From positions 186,001-250,000 of the forward strand of contig NZ_FOUS01000008.1 in NCBI RefSeq assembly GCF_900114915.1: a stretch of 64,000 bases of DNA. Direction: 5' to 3'. A model generated the notes under the pieces. That model was not told the origin of the DNA. It did not search any database and saw nothing but the letters and a program-made list of their open reading frames with translations. This DNA comes from Bradyrhizobium sp. Rc3b. Lineage in GTDB: Bacteria; Pseudomonadota; Alphaproteobacteria; Rhizobiales; Xanthobacteraceae. This document shows positions 1 through 8,458 of the stretch, piece by piece; the first letter of the stretch is position 1, and every line of letters starts with the position of its first letter. The position numbers and the translations under genes were made by a program.

Positions 1-200
1 AGCGTCGGCTTGTCGGAGACCCCTTGACCGAGGAGATCGAAGGTTGCCACGCGAAAGCCTCGTGTCAGCAGCGCCTCGCGATAGGCGCCCCATAGCTCGG
101 AATATTGTGTCAGTCCATTGACGAAAACATAGGCCGGCGCTCTCGCCGGCCCATCGAGCTCGTAGCGTATTCGATACGAGCCGTGATTGAGAAAGGGCAT
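1..200 (-). CDS. alpha/beta-hydrolase, N-terminal fragment (runs off the left edge)
   Basis: The first 66 residues of a protein read leftwards from an ATG at 200. The visible part has the early alpha/beta-hydrolase layout: a beta strand ending in FVNGL, where many relatives have an HG oxyanion motif, then an acidic strand with FDLLGQGVSDKP, the usual strand beta4 region. The catalytic serine and histidine lie outside the window, so activity cannot be judged. It is divergent from the tandem hydrolase at 328, and the two share a 127 bp promoter region. The family call is fairly safe; the substrate is unknown. Confidence 0.7.
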   Translation of the reverse strand, partial: MPFLNHGSYRIRYELDGPARAPAYVFVNGLTQYSELWGAYREALLTRGFRVATFDLLGQGVSDKPT

Positions 201-257
201 CGCACAAGACTACCGACATCGCTGGCTACGATGCTCAACTGTCGCGAGCGGATTCCG

Positions 258-271
258 TTGAGCTAGATCAA
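258..271. promoter_or_regulatory. FNR/FixK2-type box (TTGA-N6-TCAA)
   Basis: TTGAGCTAGATCAA is a perfect match to the TTGA-N6-TCAA palindrome bound by FNR/FixK-family oxygen regulators. Its centre lies about 63 bp before the ATG at 328. A class II activator site at -41.5 would put transcription start near 306, just upstream of the Shine-Dalgarno sequence at 313-319. It could also act on the divergent hydrolase ending at 200. The match is seen; the regulation is inferred. Confidence 0.6.
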
Positions 272-327
272 AGATCCCCGTTGCGACCTTCCTAGCGTTT
301 CAAGAACTGTCCAGGGAGGAATCCGTC

Positions 328-2835
328 ATGTCCACGACCGGTTTCGTGAAACGTTGCTCCGTCAGCCTGATTGTACTGCTGGTCGGCACCGCTCTGGCAG
401 TTGCACAACCCTTCACGCGCCGCTCGTCGCAGGTGCAGCATGACGGGCTGAAGAAGACCTACGAGATCGCCAACTTCCGCCTTGGCGGCAAGTACGACCT
501 CTCCAATCCCTCCAAGTGGGAGAATGGCGGCGAGGGGGGTGTCACGCTCGAGTCCCTCGGCGCTGGCAAGTTGAGAACAGCCTACATCGCCATCGGTAAC
601 GCGCGGCGCAACGCCGCAGGCGAGATTACCAATGCCGTCGTGATCAACTCCTATTATTCCGGTGACTCCACCGACATGTACGAGCAGTGGGTCAAGGGCG
701 CTGCCTTGTCGGGGGGCGTCCCGATCATCGGTTCGGGACGCCCGATCGATACAGACCGCTATTATGTCATCATGGTCGATCCGCTCGGCACCTGGGGTGC
801 AAGCAAGCCGTCCGATGGGCTCGGCATCAAGTTTCCGCAATACAGCTACTACGACATGGTGCAGGCGAACTATCGTCTGCTGCGCGATGAACTGAAGGTC
901 GCGCGCGTTGCATTGGTCACGGGCGTGTCCATGGGCGGTACGCAGACCTATGTCTGGGGCGTCATGCACCCCGAATATGTCAGCGCCTTGATGCCGATCG
1001 GCGGCACCACGCAGTCGGATGGAGAGGATCCCGTCGGCAATTGGACGTTCCAGATGATGACGGCCGCGATCCAGGGCGATCCGGTCTGGCAAGAGACCAA
1101 GGGCGACTATTACAAGCTACCGAAGGAAAAGCACCCGGTGCCGGGTGTCGCGTTCGGCTGGTCGATCCTTGGCATGACTGGTTATGACTTCGCATTCCGC
1201 ACAACCCAGAACTGGGGCGCCGTGCAGCCCGAAATTTTCTACTGGGATCCGCCGAACGAGAAGGCCGGTTTGAACGTCATCAATCGCGCCAAGCTCTATG
1301 ACGCGGTCGATCTCGTCTGGCGCAACCGGGTCGGCGAGACCCACAACGTTAATCCCTATCTCGGCCGCATCCAGGCGCGCACGCTGGTGATGCACATCAC
1401 CAACGATCTCTGGCTCAACTTCAAGCTGGCGCAGCAGGCGGTCGATCGCGTGCCCGGCGCGGACCTGATCGCGCAGGAAAGCCCGGTCGCGCATTACGGC
1501 GTATTCCCGATCATCAACCAGCGCAAGAACGATCCGAAATTCGTGGCTTTCATGGACGACGTTGCAAGCCTCGATCGCGCGCAGAAATTCGCCGACAAGA
1601 ACTATCGCGTGCCCGGTGTTGCCGAGAAGATCGATCCGGAAAAATCCTTCTGGAAGGATTTTGTGACATATCCCTATCCGGTCAAATTCTCCAACGCCAA
1701 GGACAAGAGCGGCAAGTCCTGGCAGATCGGCTACATGGATGAATACAACGGCACCGACAGAGACCCGAAGGTGCTGGTCATCATCCACGGCAAGGGCGCC
1801 TTCGGCGGCCACTACGGCAACATCATGCAATATGCGCTGCGGAGCGGAGTGCGCGTGATCGTGCCCGACCTGCCGCATTATGGGATGTCCGGGCCCGGCA
1901 ATCTCGACAAGAGCCCGGCGCGCACCATGCAAGACATGCGCGAGGTGATCTACGACCTCGTCGTCAATCAGCTCGGCGTGAAGAAGGCGGTGTATCTTGG
2001 CCACTCGCTCGGCGGTCAGTTCGTGATGGGCTATGCCCTGACCTGGCCCGACGCCGTGCAGGCGCTGGCGCTCGAAGCGCCATCGGGCCTCGAGGAATAT
2101 CCGCGCGACATCACGATCGCCAAGGACAAGAAGGCAAAACTGTTCGACCCGGATCTCGGCCGCGACTTCGACAAGTGGAAGTCAATCTGGGATCAGACTG
2201 GCATTCTCGCCGCTGAGAAGGCGCGCGACGAGCAGGGTGTCCGCGATTTCTTCTATTTCAAGAAGCGTGACCCAAACACCGGCGCAGTGTCGGCGGCGAA
2301 GAGCGGGTATTTCTACAGTGACAGTGAATATGCCCGCTTCCACACCGATCAGCGCGTCGGCCTCATCAGGGGCAACCCGAAGGAGCTCGATCAATGGTGC
2401 AACGTCTTCATTTTCGACATCTATACCATCGGGGCTGAGCTCCAGCAGGACGACCCGAAGAACCTCTACGAGCGGCTCACGCAGATCAAGGCGCCAATCT
2501 TCCTGGCCTTCGGCGACAAGGAGCCGTTCATCCCGACGCCCGCCTTCAACGGGCTGACCGATCTCGGTCGCGATGTGATCTCGCCCTTCATGACGCGGAT
2601 GACCAATGCCGGCAACCGACCAATCCTCAAGATCTACCCGGAAACAGGGCACTTTATTCACACCGATAATCCGGTGGAGTTCTCGGTGGACGTCGTGGAT
2701 TTCGTAACCAAGGGTAGTGTCGACACCTCTTCGCCGTCGAGCATTGAGCGCATGATAAAGGGGGCCGTGGTATCTGCCCTGCCGGTGGCGCCGACTCCTC
2801 CGGGAGCCGCGCCTACGGCCGGCCTGAACAAATAG
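328..2835 (+). CDS. exported protein with two alpha/beta-hydrolase domains
   Basis: 835 residues, about twice the size of an ordinary hydrolase. A signal peptide (about 1-26, ending ALAVAQ) suggests a periplasmic location. Domain 1 (about 75-430) resembles the MetX-like homoserine acyltransferase branch, with nucleophile Ser201 in GVSMGG, candidate acid Asp360 and His389. Domain 2 (about 455-800) has IIHGKG, nucleophile Ser560 in GHSLGG, Asp730 in FGDKEPF and His775 in ETGHF. Both halves therefore keep a plausible Ser-Asp-His triad. The C-terminus is Pro/Ala-rich. A good Shine-Dalgarno (GGGAGGA) precedes the ATG. The next hydrolase starts 8 bp downstream, so they are probably co-transcribed. 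The substrate cannot be read from sequence. Confidence 0.85.
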   Translation: MSTTGFVKRCSVSLIVLLVGTALAVAQPFTRRSSQVQHDGLKKTYEIANFRLGGKYDLSNPSKWENGGEGGVTLESLGAGKLRTAYIAIGNARRNAAGEITNAVVINSYYSGDSTDMYEQWVKGAALSGGVPIIGSGRPIDTDRYYVIMVDPLGTWGASKPSDGLGIKFPQYSYYDMVQANYRLLRDELKVARVALVTGVSMGGTQTYVWGVMHPEYVSALMPIGGTTQSDGEDPVGNWTFQMMTAAIQGDPVWQETKGDYYKLPKEKHPVPGVAFGWSILGMTGYDFAFRTTQNWGAVQPEIFYWDPPNEKAGLNVINRAKLYDAVDLVWRNRVGETHNVNPYLGRIQARTLVMHITNDLWLNFKLAQQAVDRVPGADLIAQESPVAHYGVFPIINQRKNDPKFVAFMDDVASLDRAQKFADKNYRVPGVAEKIDPEKSFWKDFVTYPYPVKFSNAKDKSGKSWQIGYMDEYNGTDRDPKVLVIIHGKGAFGGHYGNIMQYALRSGVRVIVPDLPHYGMSGPGNLDKSPARTMQDMREVIYDLVVNQLGVKKAVYLGHSLGGQFVMGYALTWPDAVQALALEAPSGLEEYPRDITIAKDKKAKLFDPDLGRDFDKWKSIWDQTGILAAEKARDEQGVRDFFYFKKRDPNTGAVSAAKSGYFYSDSEYARFHTDQRVGLIRGNPKELDQWCNVFIFDIYTIGAELQQDDPKNLYERLTQIKAPIFLAFGDKEPFIPTPAFNGLTDLGRDVISPFMTRMTNAGNRPILKIYPETGHFIHTDNPVEFSVDVVDFVTKGSVDTSSPSSIERMIKGAVVSALPVAPTPPGAAPTAGLNK

Positions 2836-2843
2836 GGCCGCAC

Positions 2844-3707
2844 ATGGCAAGGGTGCAGGCAGGTGAGGTCCAACTCGGCTGGCGGGAGTGGGGGCAGGGC
2901 GACGTCACGGTCGTCTTCATCCACGGCAATCTCGCCAGCAAGGATTGGATCGAGCTTGCCGCGCCACTGTTTCCGACGGGCCTGCGCGTCGTCGCCATCG
3001 ACTGGCGTGGTTGCGGCGACAGCGATCGGCCGAAGCCGACCGCGAATTACACCAACTATTCCATGCAGCAGCATGCCGAGGACATGCTGGCCGCCCTCGA
3101 TACGCTCGAGATCAGCTATTGCCATCTTGCTACGCATTCGACCGGCGGCATCATCGCCGCGCGCATGCTCTTGATGCAACCGCAACGCTTCGGCCGTGTG
3201 TTCTCGCTCGATCCGGTGACGCCGCTCGGCATGGCTTTCAATGCCGATCAGATCGGCCTTTTCCGCGCGATGATGGCGAACAAGGAATTGACGCGAACGA
3301 TCATGGCAACGGCGGCGTCCTCGCTGTTCGTGCCCGAGAGCATGGCGCCGAACGCGATTCCGCGTTTTCGCGAAGGACTGCCTGAGATCCAGGCCCTGTT
3401 CGATCGCATCATCGACCAGACCTTTGGCGTCTCCGAAGGCATCTGGATCGGCACTGCTGTCAATCTGACGCAGGAGAAGGAAAGCCGCGAGCTGGAGCGC
3501 CGGATGCCGCAGCTACGGCATCCGCATCTGGTGCTGTGGGGCGAATGGGACGGCTGGATTCTTCCGGCCGACCTGCGTGTGATGGCTGAGGCGATGCCGG
3601 ATTGCCGCCTCGTCATCGTGCCCGGCATCGGGCACTCGATGAATCTCGAACGGCCGGCACTCTATGCCGGCTATTTCGGTGCCTGGTTCGGAGGACTTCC
3701 CGCATGA
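2844..3707 (+). CDS. alpha/beta-hydrolase
   Basis: 287 residues, a normal single-domain length, with no signal peptide. Motifs in order are IHGNLASKDW (oxyanion loop, about 26-35), IDWRGCGDSDRP (52-63), the nucleophile Ser99 in THSTGG, a candidate acidic residue in WGEWDGW, and the histidine in GIGHSMN near residue 270. It starts 8 bp after the tandem hydrolase on the same strand and probably shares its promoter. Candidate activities include esterase, lactonase or haloperoxidase-like hydrolysis; nothing in the sequence picks one. Confidence 0.85.
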   Translation: MARVQAGEVQLGWREWGQGDVTVVFIHGNLASKDWIELAAPLFPTGLRVVAIDWRGCGDSDRPKPTANYTNYSMQQHAEDMLAALDTLEISYCHLATHSTGGIIAARMLLMQPQRFGRVFSLDPVTPLGMAFNADQIGLFRAMMANKELTRTIMATAASSLFVPESMAPNAIPRFREGLPEIQALFDRIIDQTFGVSEGIWIGTAVNLTQEKESRELERRMPQLRHPHLVLWGEWDGWILPADLRVMAEAMPDCRLVIVPGIGHSMNLERPALYAGYFGAWFGGLPA

Positions 3708-3734
3708 GCGAAACCGTCTGAAAGGAGCGACATC

Positions 3735-3888
3735 ATGGTCGAAATTAATGTGTCCGCCGAGAGCATGCGTGCGCGGAGCGGCAGCCGGAGCTCTTGCGGC
3801 AGGAAGCGGCTCCTATAATCAGGGCTGCTATTACGACACTTATGGCAACTGGACCTGTCCGCAGGGTAATCCCTACTATCCCTATTGA
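3735..3888 (+). pseudogene. possible remnant of a small Tyr/Gly-rich secreted peptide
   Basis: An ATG at 3735 with a strong Shine-Dalgarno (AAAGGAG) opens a frame that stops after 27 codons. The other forward frame, from ATG 3748 to the stop at 3888 (46 codons), ends in QGCYYDTYGNWTCPQGNPY, which looks like a real short Tyr/Cys-rich peptide preceded by an Ala/Gly-rich stretch. The good ribosome site and the good C-terminus are in different frames, so a frameshift in an old small gene is likely. Alternatively the 3748 frame may be translated as it stands. Low confidence; no family name is offered. Confidence 0.3.
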
Positions 3889-3917
3889 TGAACGCAGAAG
3901 CGCAAGTGAGGTCGGTT

Positions 3918-4088
3918 ATGGCCGGAACGAACAAGCTCTCGGTCGAGAAAGCTCTCGAAAAATTGCGTCAAGATGATCAGATCAAATCGAGCGGAGAGCA
4001 GCGTGACGAAAAGAGTGAAGACCTGCGTCGAGAGATCAAGCGCATGAGGGCGCAGCGATCGCGGCTTGATCGGGCGCCCTCCAAGTAA
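3918..4088 (+). CDS. small charged hypothetical protein
   Basis: 56 residues starting at ATG 3918, with GTGAGG 7-12 bp upstream. The frame is open from 3885, but the later start fits the ribosome site better. The protein is almost wholly charged and helical (SVEKALEKLRQ, then Lys/Glu/Arg-rich to RLDRAPSK), suggesting a short coiled coil or a nucleic-acid-associated helix. There is no signal peptide or membrane segment. The function is unknown. The composition looks coding rather than random. Confidence 0.45.
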   Translation: MAGTNKLSVEKALEKLRQDDQIKSSGEQRDEKSEDLRREIKRMRAQRSRLDRAPSK

Positions 4089-4158
4089 AGCGTAGGTGTG
4101 TCCAGGCGTGACCATCTAAGTTCGCACGGATCGAGCCGGCCAAGGCTGGAGTAAAGCG

Positions 4159-4422
4159 ATGTGGGTGCTGATGTACGTCTTTTCCTACTCGATCAGTCCT
4201 GCCGCGACGAACGACAAGGCGGAATGGCGACTCCTTCCGACGGTTGTCTTCCAGGAGTTTTCCAACGAAGAGCGGTGCCGGAAGGCCAAAGCCACGCTTG
4301 AAGGAAGCTTGAGCGAGGCGGGTGCCAAGCTCCGAAGCGGCTTGGAGGATCTCAAGAGCCTGGGTAAAGCGGATCCAGCTCAGATCATCATCGCCTACAA
4401 CGTCGAATGCCTGCCGAAATAG
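4159..4422 (+). CDS. small hypothetical protein
   Basis: 87 residues. The N-terminus is short and hydrophobic (MWVLMYVFSYSIS), possibly an uncleaved signal anchor. The rest is soluble, with two cysteines and the segment EERCRKAKATLE, ending IIAYNVECLPK. This layout (hydrophobic start, short soluble domain with two Cys) is common among small exported rhizobial proteins. The ribosome site is weak. No known family is recognised. Confidence 0.5.
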   Translation: MWVLMYVFSYSISPAATNDKAEWRLLPTVVFQEFSNEERCRKAKATLEGSLSEAGAKLRSGLEDLKSLGKADPAQIIIAYNVECLPK

Positions 4423-4578
4423 GCCCCATGCCGCGGTTTTGCCCGGGTGCCCGCATCTGTGGACGCGAATCGGTAATCGGTATGAGACCGCAGGCATCGT
4501 ACCGATCGGTCCAAATTGGGTCCAAGTTCGCGTTGCGCTCAGTCCGAAGCTAAGCTAACTCCCTGGCATTGGTACGAG

Positions 4579-4668
4579 GGAAGGGTGGCCGAGTGGTTTA
4601 AGGCACCGGTCTTGAAAACCGGCGTGCCCGCAAGGGTACCGTGGGTTCGAATCCCACCCCTTCCGCCA
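4579..4668 (+). tRNA. tRNA-Ser (UGA anticodon)
   Basis: A complete type II cloverleaf. The acceptor GGAAGGG pairs with CCCTTCC before discriminator G and an encoded CCA (4666-4668). The anticodon stem CCGGT/ACCGG encloses loop CTTGAAA with TGA at 4613-4615. There is a long variable arm (CGTGCCCGCAAGGGTACC region) and a T loop GGTTCGAATCC. It reads UCA and, by wobble, other UCN codons. It stands alone. Confidence 0.97.
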
Positions 4669-4717
4669 GTCTATCCGAACGGGGTCTCTCGGTCGGGCTT
4701 TCCCGAGCAGGTGATCG

Positions 4718-5461
4718 GTGGACCAGGCGTTAAATCCGGACGGGCTCGGCAAGCTCAAGCTCCGCATTCAGGCGTTGCGCGCCAAGACCATCGCCAATGG
4801 CTGTACCGAGGACGAGGCGCTGTCTGCCGCCGCCAAGGTTGCCGAACTGCTGGATCGCCACGATTTGTCGCTCTCCGACGTCGAGTTGCGCGCCTCGCCG
4901 TGCGAACGGAGGGTCTTTGAGACCCATCGCAAGAAGCGAATTCCGCTCGACGACTGCATCGGCGCGATCGCTCATTTCTGCGATTGCCGGGTCTGGCGCG
5001 AGAAGAACCCGGCCGGCGAGAACATCTATGTGTTCTTCGGTCTCGGCGCCGATGTCGAGGTCGCGCATTACCTGGCCGAGCTGATCGACGGCGCCGTGCG
5101 CGCCGAACTTGGGCGCTTCAAGACCTCGGTCGACTACGCCCGGTTCCGGCACCAAGAGCGGCATCTGGCCAATGCTTCCTTCGCGCTCGGGATGGTGGCG
5201 TCGATCGCGGACAGGCTGGTGGCAATCAAGGCCAGTCGCGATCAGGTCAACGAAGGCACCGGCCGCGGGCTGGTGGTCCTCAAGACCTCGGTGGTCGATG
5301 CAGAATTCGACAAGCTCGACCTCAAGCTCCGGACCCAGCGCAGCACCGGACGGATGGTGTCGATGACGGCCTATGAAGCCGGTGGCGACGCCGGAGCGTC
5401 GCTAGCCATTCATTCCGGCCTTGGTAGAGCGCGGTCAGGGGCCACTGCCAAAGGAAGCTGA
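4718..5461 (+). CDS. DUF2786-type protein
   Basis: 247 residues from a GTG at 4718, with GAGCAGG upstream. The N-terminal segment (about 10-55: LGKLKLRIQALRAKT, then DEALSAAAKVAELLDRHDL) is the helical DUF2786 signature. The middle and C-terminal parts (about 70-215) resemble the domain often fused to it in proteobacterial and phage-associated proteins. Its biochemical role is not established. It lies directly downstream of tRNA-Ser but shows no integrase or attachment-site duplication. Confidence 0.75.
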   Translation: MDQALNPDGLGKLKLRIQALRAKTIANGCTEDEALSAAAKVAELLDRHDLSLSDVELRASPCERRVFETHRKKRIPLDDCIGAIAHFCDCRVWREKNPAGENIYVFFGLGADVEVAHYLAELIDGAVRAELGRFKTSVDYARFRHQERHLANASFALGMVASIADRLVAIKASRDQVNEGTGRGLVVLKTSVVDAEFDKLDLKLRTQRSTGRMVSMTAYEAGGDAGASLAIHSGLGRARSGATAKGS

Positions 5462-5547
5462 GCGCATCAGGGCGCGTGAGCTACGCCGTGCCACACGTGC
5501 CCTACGCCCGTCTTTTTCGAGTGGGCAGCCTTGGCAAACCGAAAACC

Positions 5548-6156
5548 TCAGCTCTTCGGACCGCCACCCTTCAGCGCGTTCCAGGCGGCCTGGTTCGCTT
5601 GATCGAACGCCTTCCGGGACTCGGCGAGCGCCTCGCTCAGGACCGTCCAGGATTCGCTGCCGGCCTGCTTCAGCTTCTGCAGACGCGCTTCGGCTTCGGA
5701 CGCATCGGATTTCATCTGCTTGAGCGCGGCATCGACATCGACGGTGCGGGCTGCGGTCACTTTACCCGCGGCCTCGCGGAATTTGTCCGCCGCTTCGCGC
5801 CAGGCCTTGGCTTGGGCCGCTGCGACGTCCTTGAAAGTGGCTTGCTGCTGCTCCAACTGTTTGCCGGCGCCTTCGAAGTAGGTTTTCACTTGGGCCTCGA
5901 ATCCAGCCCACTGCTTTTCCAAATCGGCCTTGGCGTCCGTCCAGGCGGCTTCACCTGCTTCCGCCTGGGTCTTGAGCATCGCCTGAAACGCGTCACGGCG
6001 CGTCGTTAGATCGGACAGAAGTTGATCCGTCTTCACCTTGGACTCGGCCTTGGCCTGACCTGCCTTGACCTCGAACGAGGCCAATGCGGCGTCCATCTCG
6101 TCGATCCGCTCCTTGGCCCAATTGAGGTAGAAGTGCATGCTGCTCTGCTGTGACAT
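5548..6156 (-). CDS. coiled-coil protein of unknown function
   Basis: 202 residues from ATG 6156, chosen because GGAGA lies 8 bp upstream; the frame is open to 6225. The protein is almost entirely Ala/Lys/Glu/Gln-rich amphipathic helix, starting MSQQSSMHFYLNWAKERIDEM and ending GGGPKS. The pattern recalls phasins or apolipoprotein-like helical bundles, but no specific phasin motif is evident. It has no signal or membrane segment. It is convergent with the DUF2786 gene and divergent from the PLD-VTT gene 56 bp away. Confidence 0.75.
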   Translation of the reverse strand: MSQQSSMHFYLNWAKERIDEMDAALASFEVKAGQAKAESKVKTDQLLSDLTTRRDAFQAMLKTQAEAGEAAWTDAKADLEKQWAGFEAQVKTYFEGAGKQLEQQQATFKDVAAAQAKAWREAADKFREAAGKVTAARTVDVDAALKQMKSDASEAEARLQKLKQAGSESWTVLSEALAESRKAFDQANQAAWNALKGGGPKS

Positions 6157-6211
6157 GGCCGTCTCCATCTGCTTTCCGACGTGAGGTTCCCAGAGCTTCG
6201 GCCTGCTCGTA

Positions 6212-8458
6212 TTGACCTGTCTCAATGATGTTGTGGTCTCACGAAATTGCGACGGCGCACAGCGCAGACTCAGTGCCTGGCAACCTCGACCTCCTGGATT
6301 CGTGGAACCCCTTGAGCATTCAGCGCGTTTAGACGCGAATGCAAATTGCGAGGTCCACCTGCTTCACAGCTCATCGACCCTGATCCCCGGCAATACCGTC
6401 TGGCGGCGGTGCAAAGCGCGGCGCGTGGCGGTTCTGAACGATGCTGCCGCTTATTTCGCGGCCCTGCGCGAGGCGCTGCTCGCGGCGCAGGATCTCGTCT
6501 ACATCGTCGGGTGGGATATCCATAGCGAGACCAGGCTGGTCGGATCGTCGGGGCGGGCGGATGACGGCTTGCCGGAACAGCTCGGCCCATTTCTGCGCGC
6601 CCTCGTTCACCGCCGGCCGGACCTGCGGATCAACATTCTGGTCTGGGACTTCGTCTCGTTCTACGCCTCCGAACGGGAATGGAATTCCGCGGCCAAATTC
6701 ACCGCCGACACGGACGGCCGCGTCCGATTTCATCTGGATTCCACGCTTCCGTTCGGCTCGGCCCAGCACCAGAAGATCGTCTCTATCGACGGTTCACTGG
6801 CGTTCGTCGGCGGGCTCGATCTGACGATCAGACGCTGGGACACGAGCGATCATCGCGTCGATCACGAACTGCGCTGCGACCCCCAGGGCAAGCCATACCC
6901 GCCGTTTCATGATGTTCAATGCGTGGTCGACGGGGATGCTGCCGCCTCGCTGTTCGAACTCGCCGAGGAGCGCTGGCGTGCGGCAGGCCAACAGATGCAG
7001 GATCGGCATGCGCAAAAGAGTATGCGCTGGCCGTCGCATGTGCCGGTCGAGGCTGAGCTCATGCCGGTTGGGATCGCCCGGACCGAGGTGGTCTGTCCTG
7101 CAGGTTCGACCATCAGGGAGGTCGAACGCTCCTTGATTGCAGCGATCCGGTCCGCGACGAGCTTCATCTACATCGAGAACCAGTTCACCAGCGCGATCAA
7201 GATCGCGCGGGAGTTGGCGGAGCAGATGCAGCGCGTGCCGTCGCTCCGGGTTCTGGTCGTCGCTCCAAAACTGCATTCCTCGTGGCTGGAATCCCAGGCC
7301 ATGCAGAACGGCCGTGGCGCGTTCATCGACTGCTTCAGCGAGGCTGGCGTGGCAGATCGCATCCGTTTCGTCTACCCGGTCACACGAGAGGGAGACACGG
7401 AAGCGGCCGTGATGGTGCACAGCAAGCTCATGATCGTCGATGACAGGATCTTGAGGATAGGCTCGGCCAATTTGAACAACCGGTCGATGGGCGCCGACAG
7501 CGAATGTGATCTGATTTTTGAAGCCGCATCCGACGAACATCGGGAGTCCGTCGCTTCAGTTCGGCGTCGCCTGATAGCCCATTTTTGTGGCCTCGACGAA
7601 CGGAGCGTCAGGCAAAACGACGATCGTCTTCTTGCTCTTATGGACGAGGTGTCGAAAGCCGACGGCCCGAAGACGCTGCGGGCAGTGGAAGCCTCAGTCC
7701 TGACCAGCACTCTGGCCACGATGGTTCAGCCGGTGGCGGACCCTGAGCGGCCCCTTCATCTCGAGCGGGCGGCATCGCGCATGTGGAGCACGAAGACCGT
7801 CATCGGGATCGTATCGATCGCCGTGGCGCTTTTTGGCTTGGCAATAGCCTGGTCGTACACTTCCTTGAGCGATTTGGCCGACACGGGCCGCGTCTCGAAT
7901 TTGCTGTCGACTTACTCCCAATCCGTCTGGGGGCCGCCACTCGCAATCGCGGCTTTTGTCGTCGGCGGGCTGGTGGTGTTTCCGGTGCTCGTGCTCATTG
8001 CAGCAACGGCTGCCGCGCTTGGGCCATGGCTGGGTTTCGCCACGGCGATCGCCGGCGTCTTGCTCAGCGCCTTCATCCTTTTCGTGATCGGGCGGGCCCT
8101 CGGACGGCAGCGGCTCCAGCAGTTGCTCGGACGACGCGCCGCGCGGATCCAGGATCGCGTTGTCGGCAAGGGCGTCCTGGCTGTCGTCGTCATCCGGATG
8201 ATTCCCATCGCACCGTTCTCGGTCGTGAATGTCGTGGCTGGCGCGAGCACGCTGCCTTTACGCGACTTCCTGCTCGGAACCTTGCTTGGCATGACGCCCG
8301 GTATTCTTGCCATGGCCGTGCTGGGGGCTCAGATCGCGGATTTGGCCCGCAATGCATCCTGGAGCAGCATGTTGCTGTTGGTGCTGGCGTTCCTGGGCTG
8401 GCTCGGCGTTTGCGCAGGCGCGCAATTCCTCGCGACCTGGCTCGCCGGGAGGCGCTGA
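6212..8458 (+). CDS. phospholipase D-like / VTT membrane fusion protein
   Basis: Up to 748 residues. The PLD domain carries two HxK motifs, HQKIVSIDG at His186 and HSKLMIVDD at His403, the latter followed by GSANLNNRSMG; this is the layout of cardiolipin synthases and transphosphatidylases. From about residue 535 the protein is membrane-embedded, with a VTT/SNARE-associated (DedA/TVP38-like) domain including PFSVVNVVAGAS and a final hydrophobic helix. It probably makes or remodels phospholipids at the inner membrane. The start is uncertain: the first about 60 residues look non-conserved, and GTG 6302 is an alternative. It overlaps the next gene as TGATG. Confidence 0.88.
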   Translation: MTCLNDVVVSRNCDGAQRRLSAWQPRPPGFVEPLEHSARLDANANCEVHLLHSSSTLIPGNTVWRRCKARRVAVLNDAAAYFAALREALLAAQDLVYIVGWDIHSETRLVGSSGRADDGLPEQLGPFLRALVHRRPDLRINILVWDFVSFYASEREWNSAAKFTADTDGRVRFHLDSTLPFGSAQHQKIVSIDGSLAFVGGLDLTIRRWDTSDHRVDHELRCDPQGKPYPPFHDVQCVVDGDAAASLFELAEERWRAAGQQMQDRHAQKSMRWPSHVPVEAELMPVGIARTEVVCPAGSTIREVERSLIAAIRSATSFIYIENQFTSAIKIARELAEQMQRVPSLRVLVVAPKLHSSWLESQAMQNGRGAFIDCFSEAGVADRIRFVYPVTREGDTEAAVMVHSKLMIVDDRILRIGSANLNNRSMGADSECDLIFEAASDEHRESVASVRRRLIAHFCGLDERSVRQNDDRLLALMDEVSKADGPKTLRAVEASVLTSTLATMVQPVADPERPLHLERAASRMWSTKTVIGIVSIAVALFGLAIAWSYTSLSDLADTGRVSNLLSTYSQSVWGPPLAIAAFVVGGLVVFPVLVLIAATAAALGPWLGFATAIAGVLLSAFILFVIGRALGRQRLQQLLGRRAARIQDRVVGKGVLAVVVIRMIPIAPFSVVNVVAGASTLPLRDFLLGTLLGMTPGILAMAVLGAQIADLARNASWSSMLLLVLAFLGWLGVCAGAQFLATWLAGRR

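Noticed and set aside
4579..4668. tRNA-Ser as an integration site for a mobile island
   Set aside because: No integrase and no duplicated 3' tRNA end is visible within the window.
5548..6156. Phasin call for the coiled-coil protein
   Set aside because: The helical composition fits, but no phasin signature motif or PHB gene neighbour is present.
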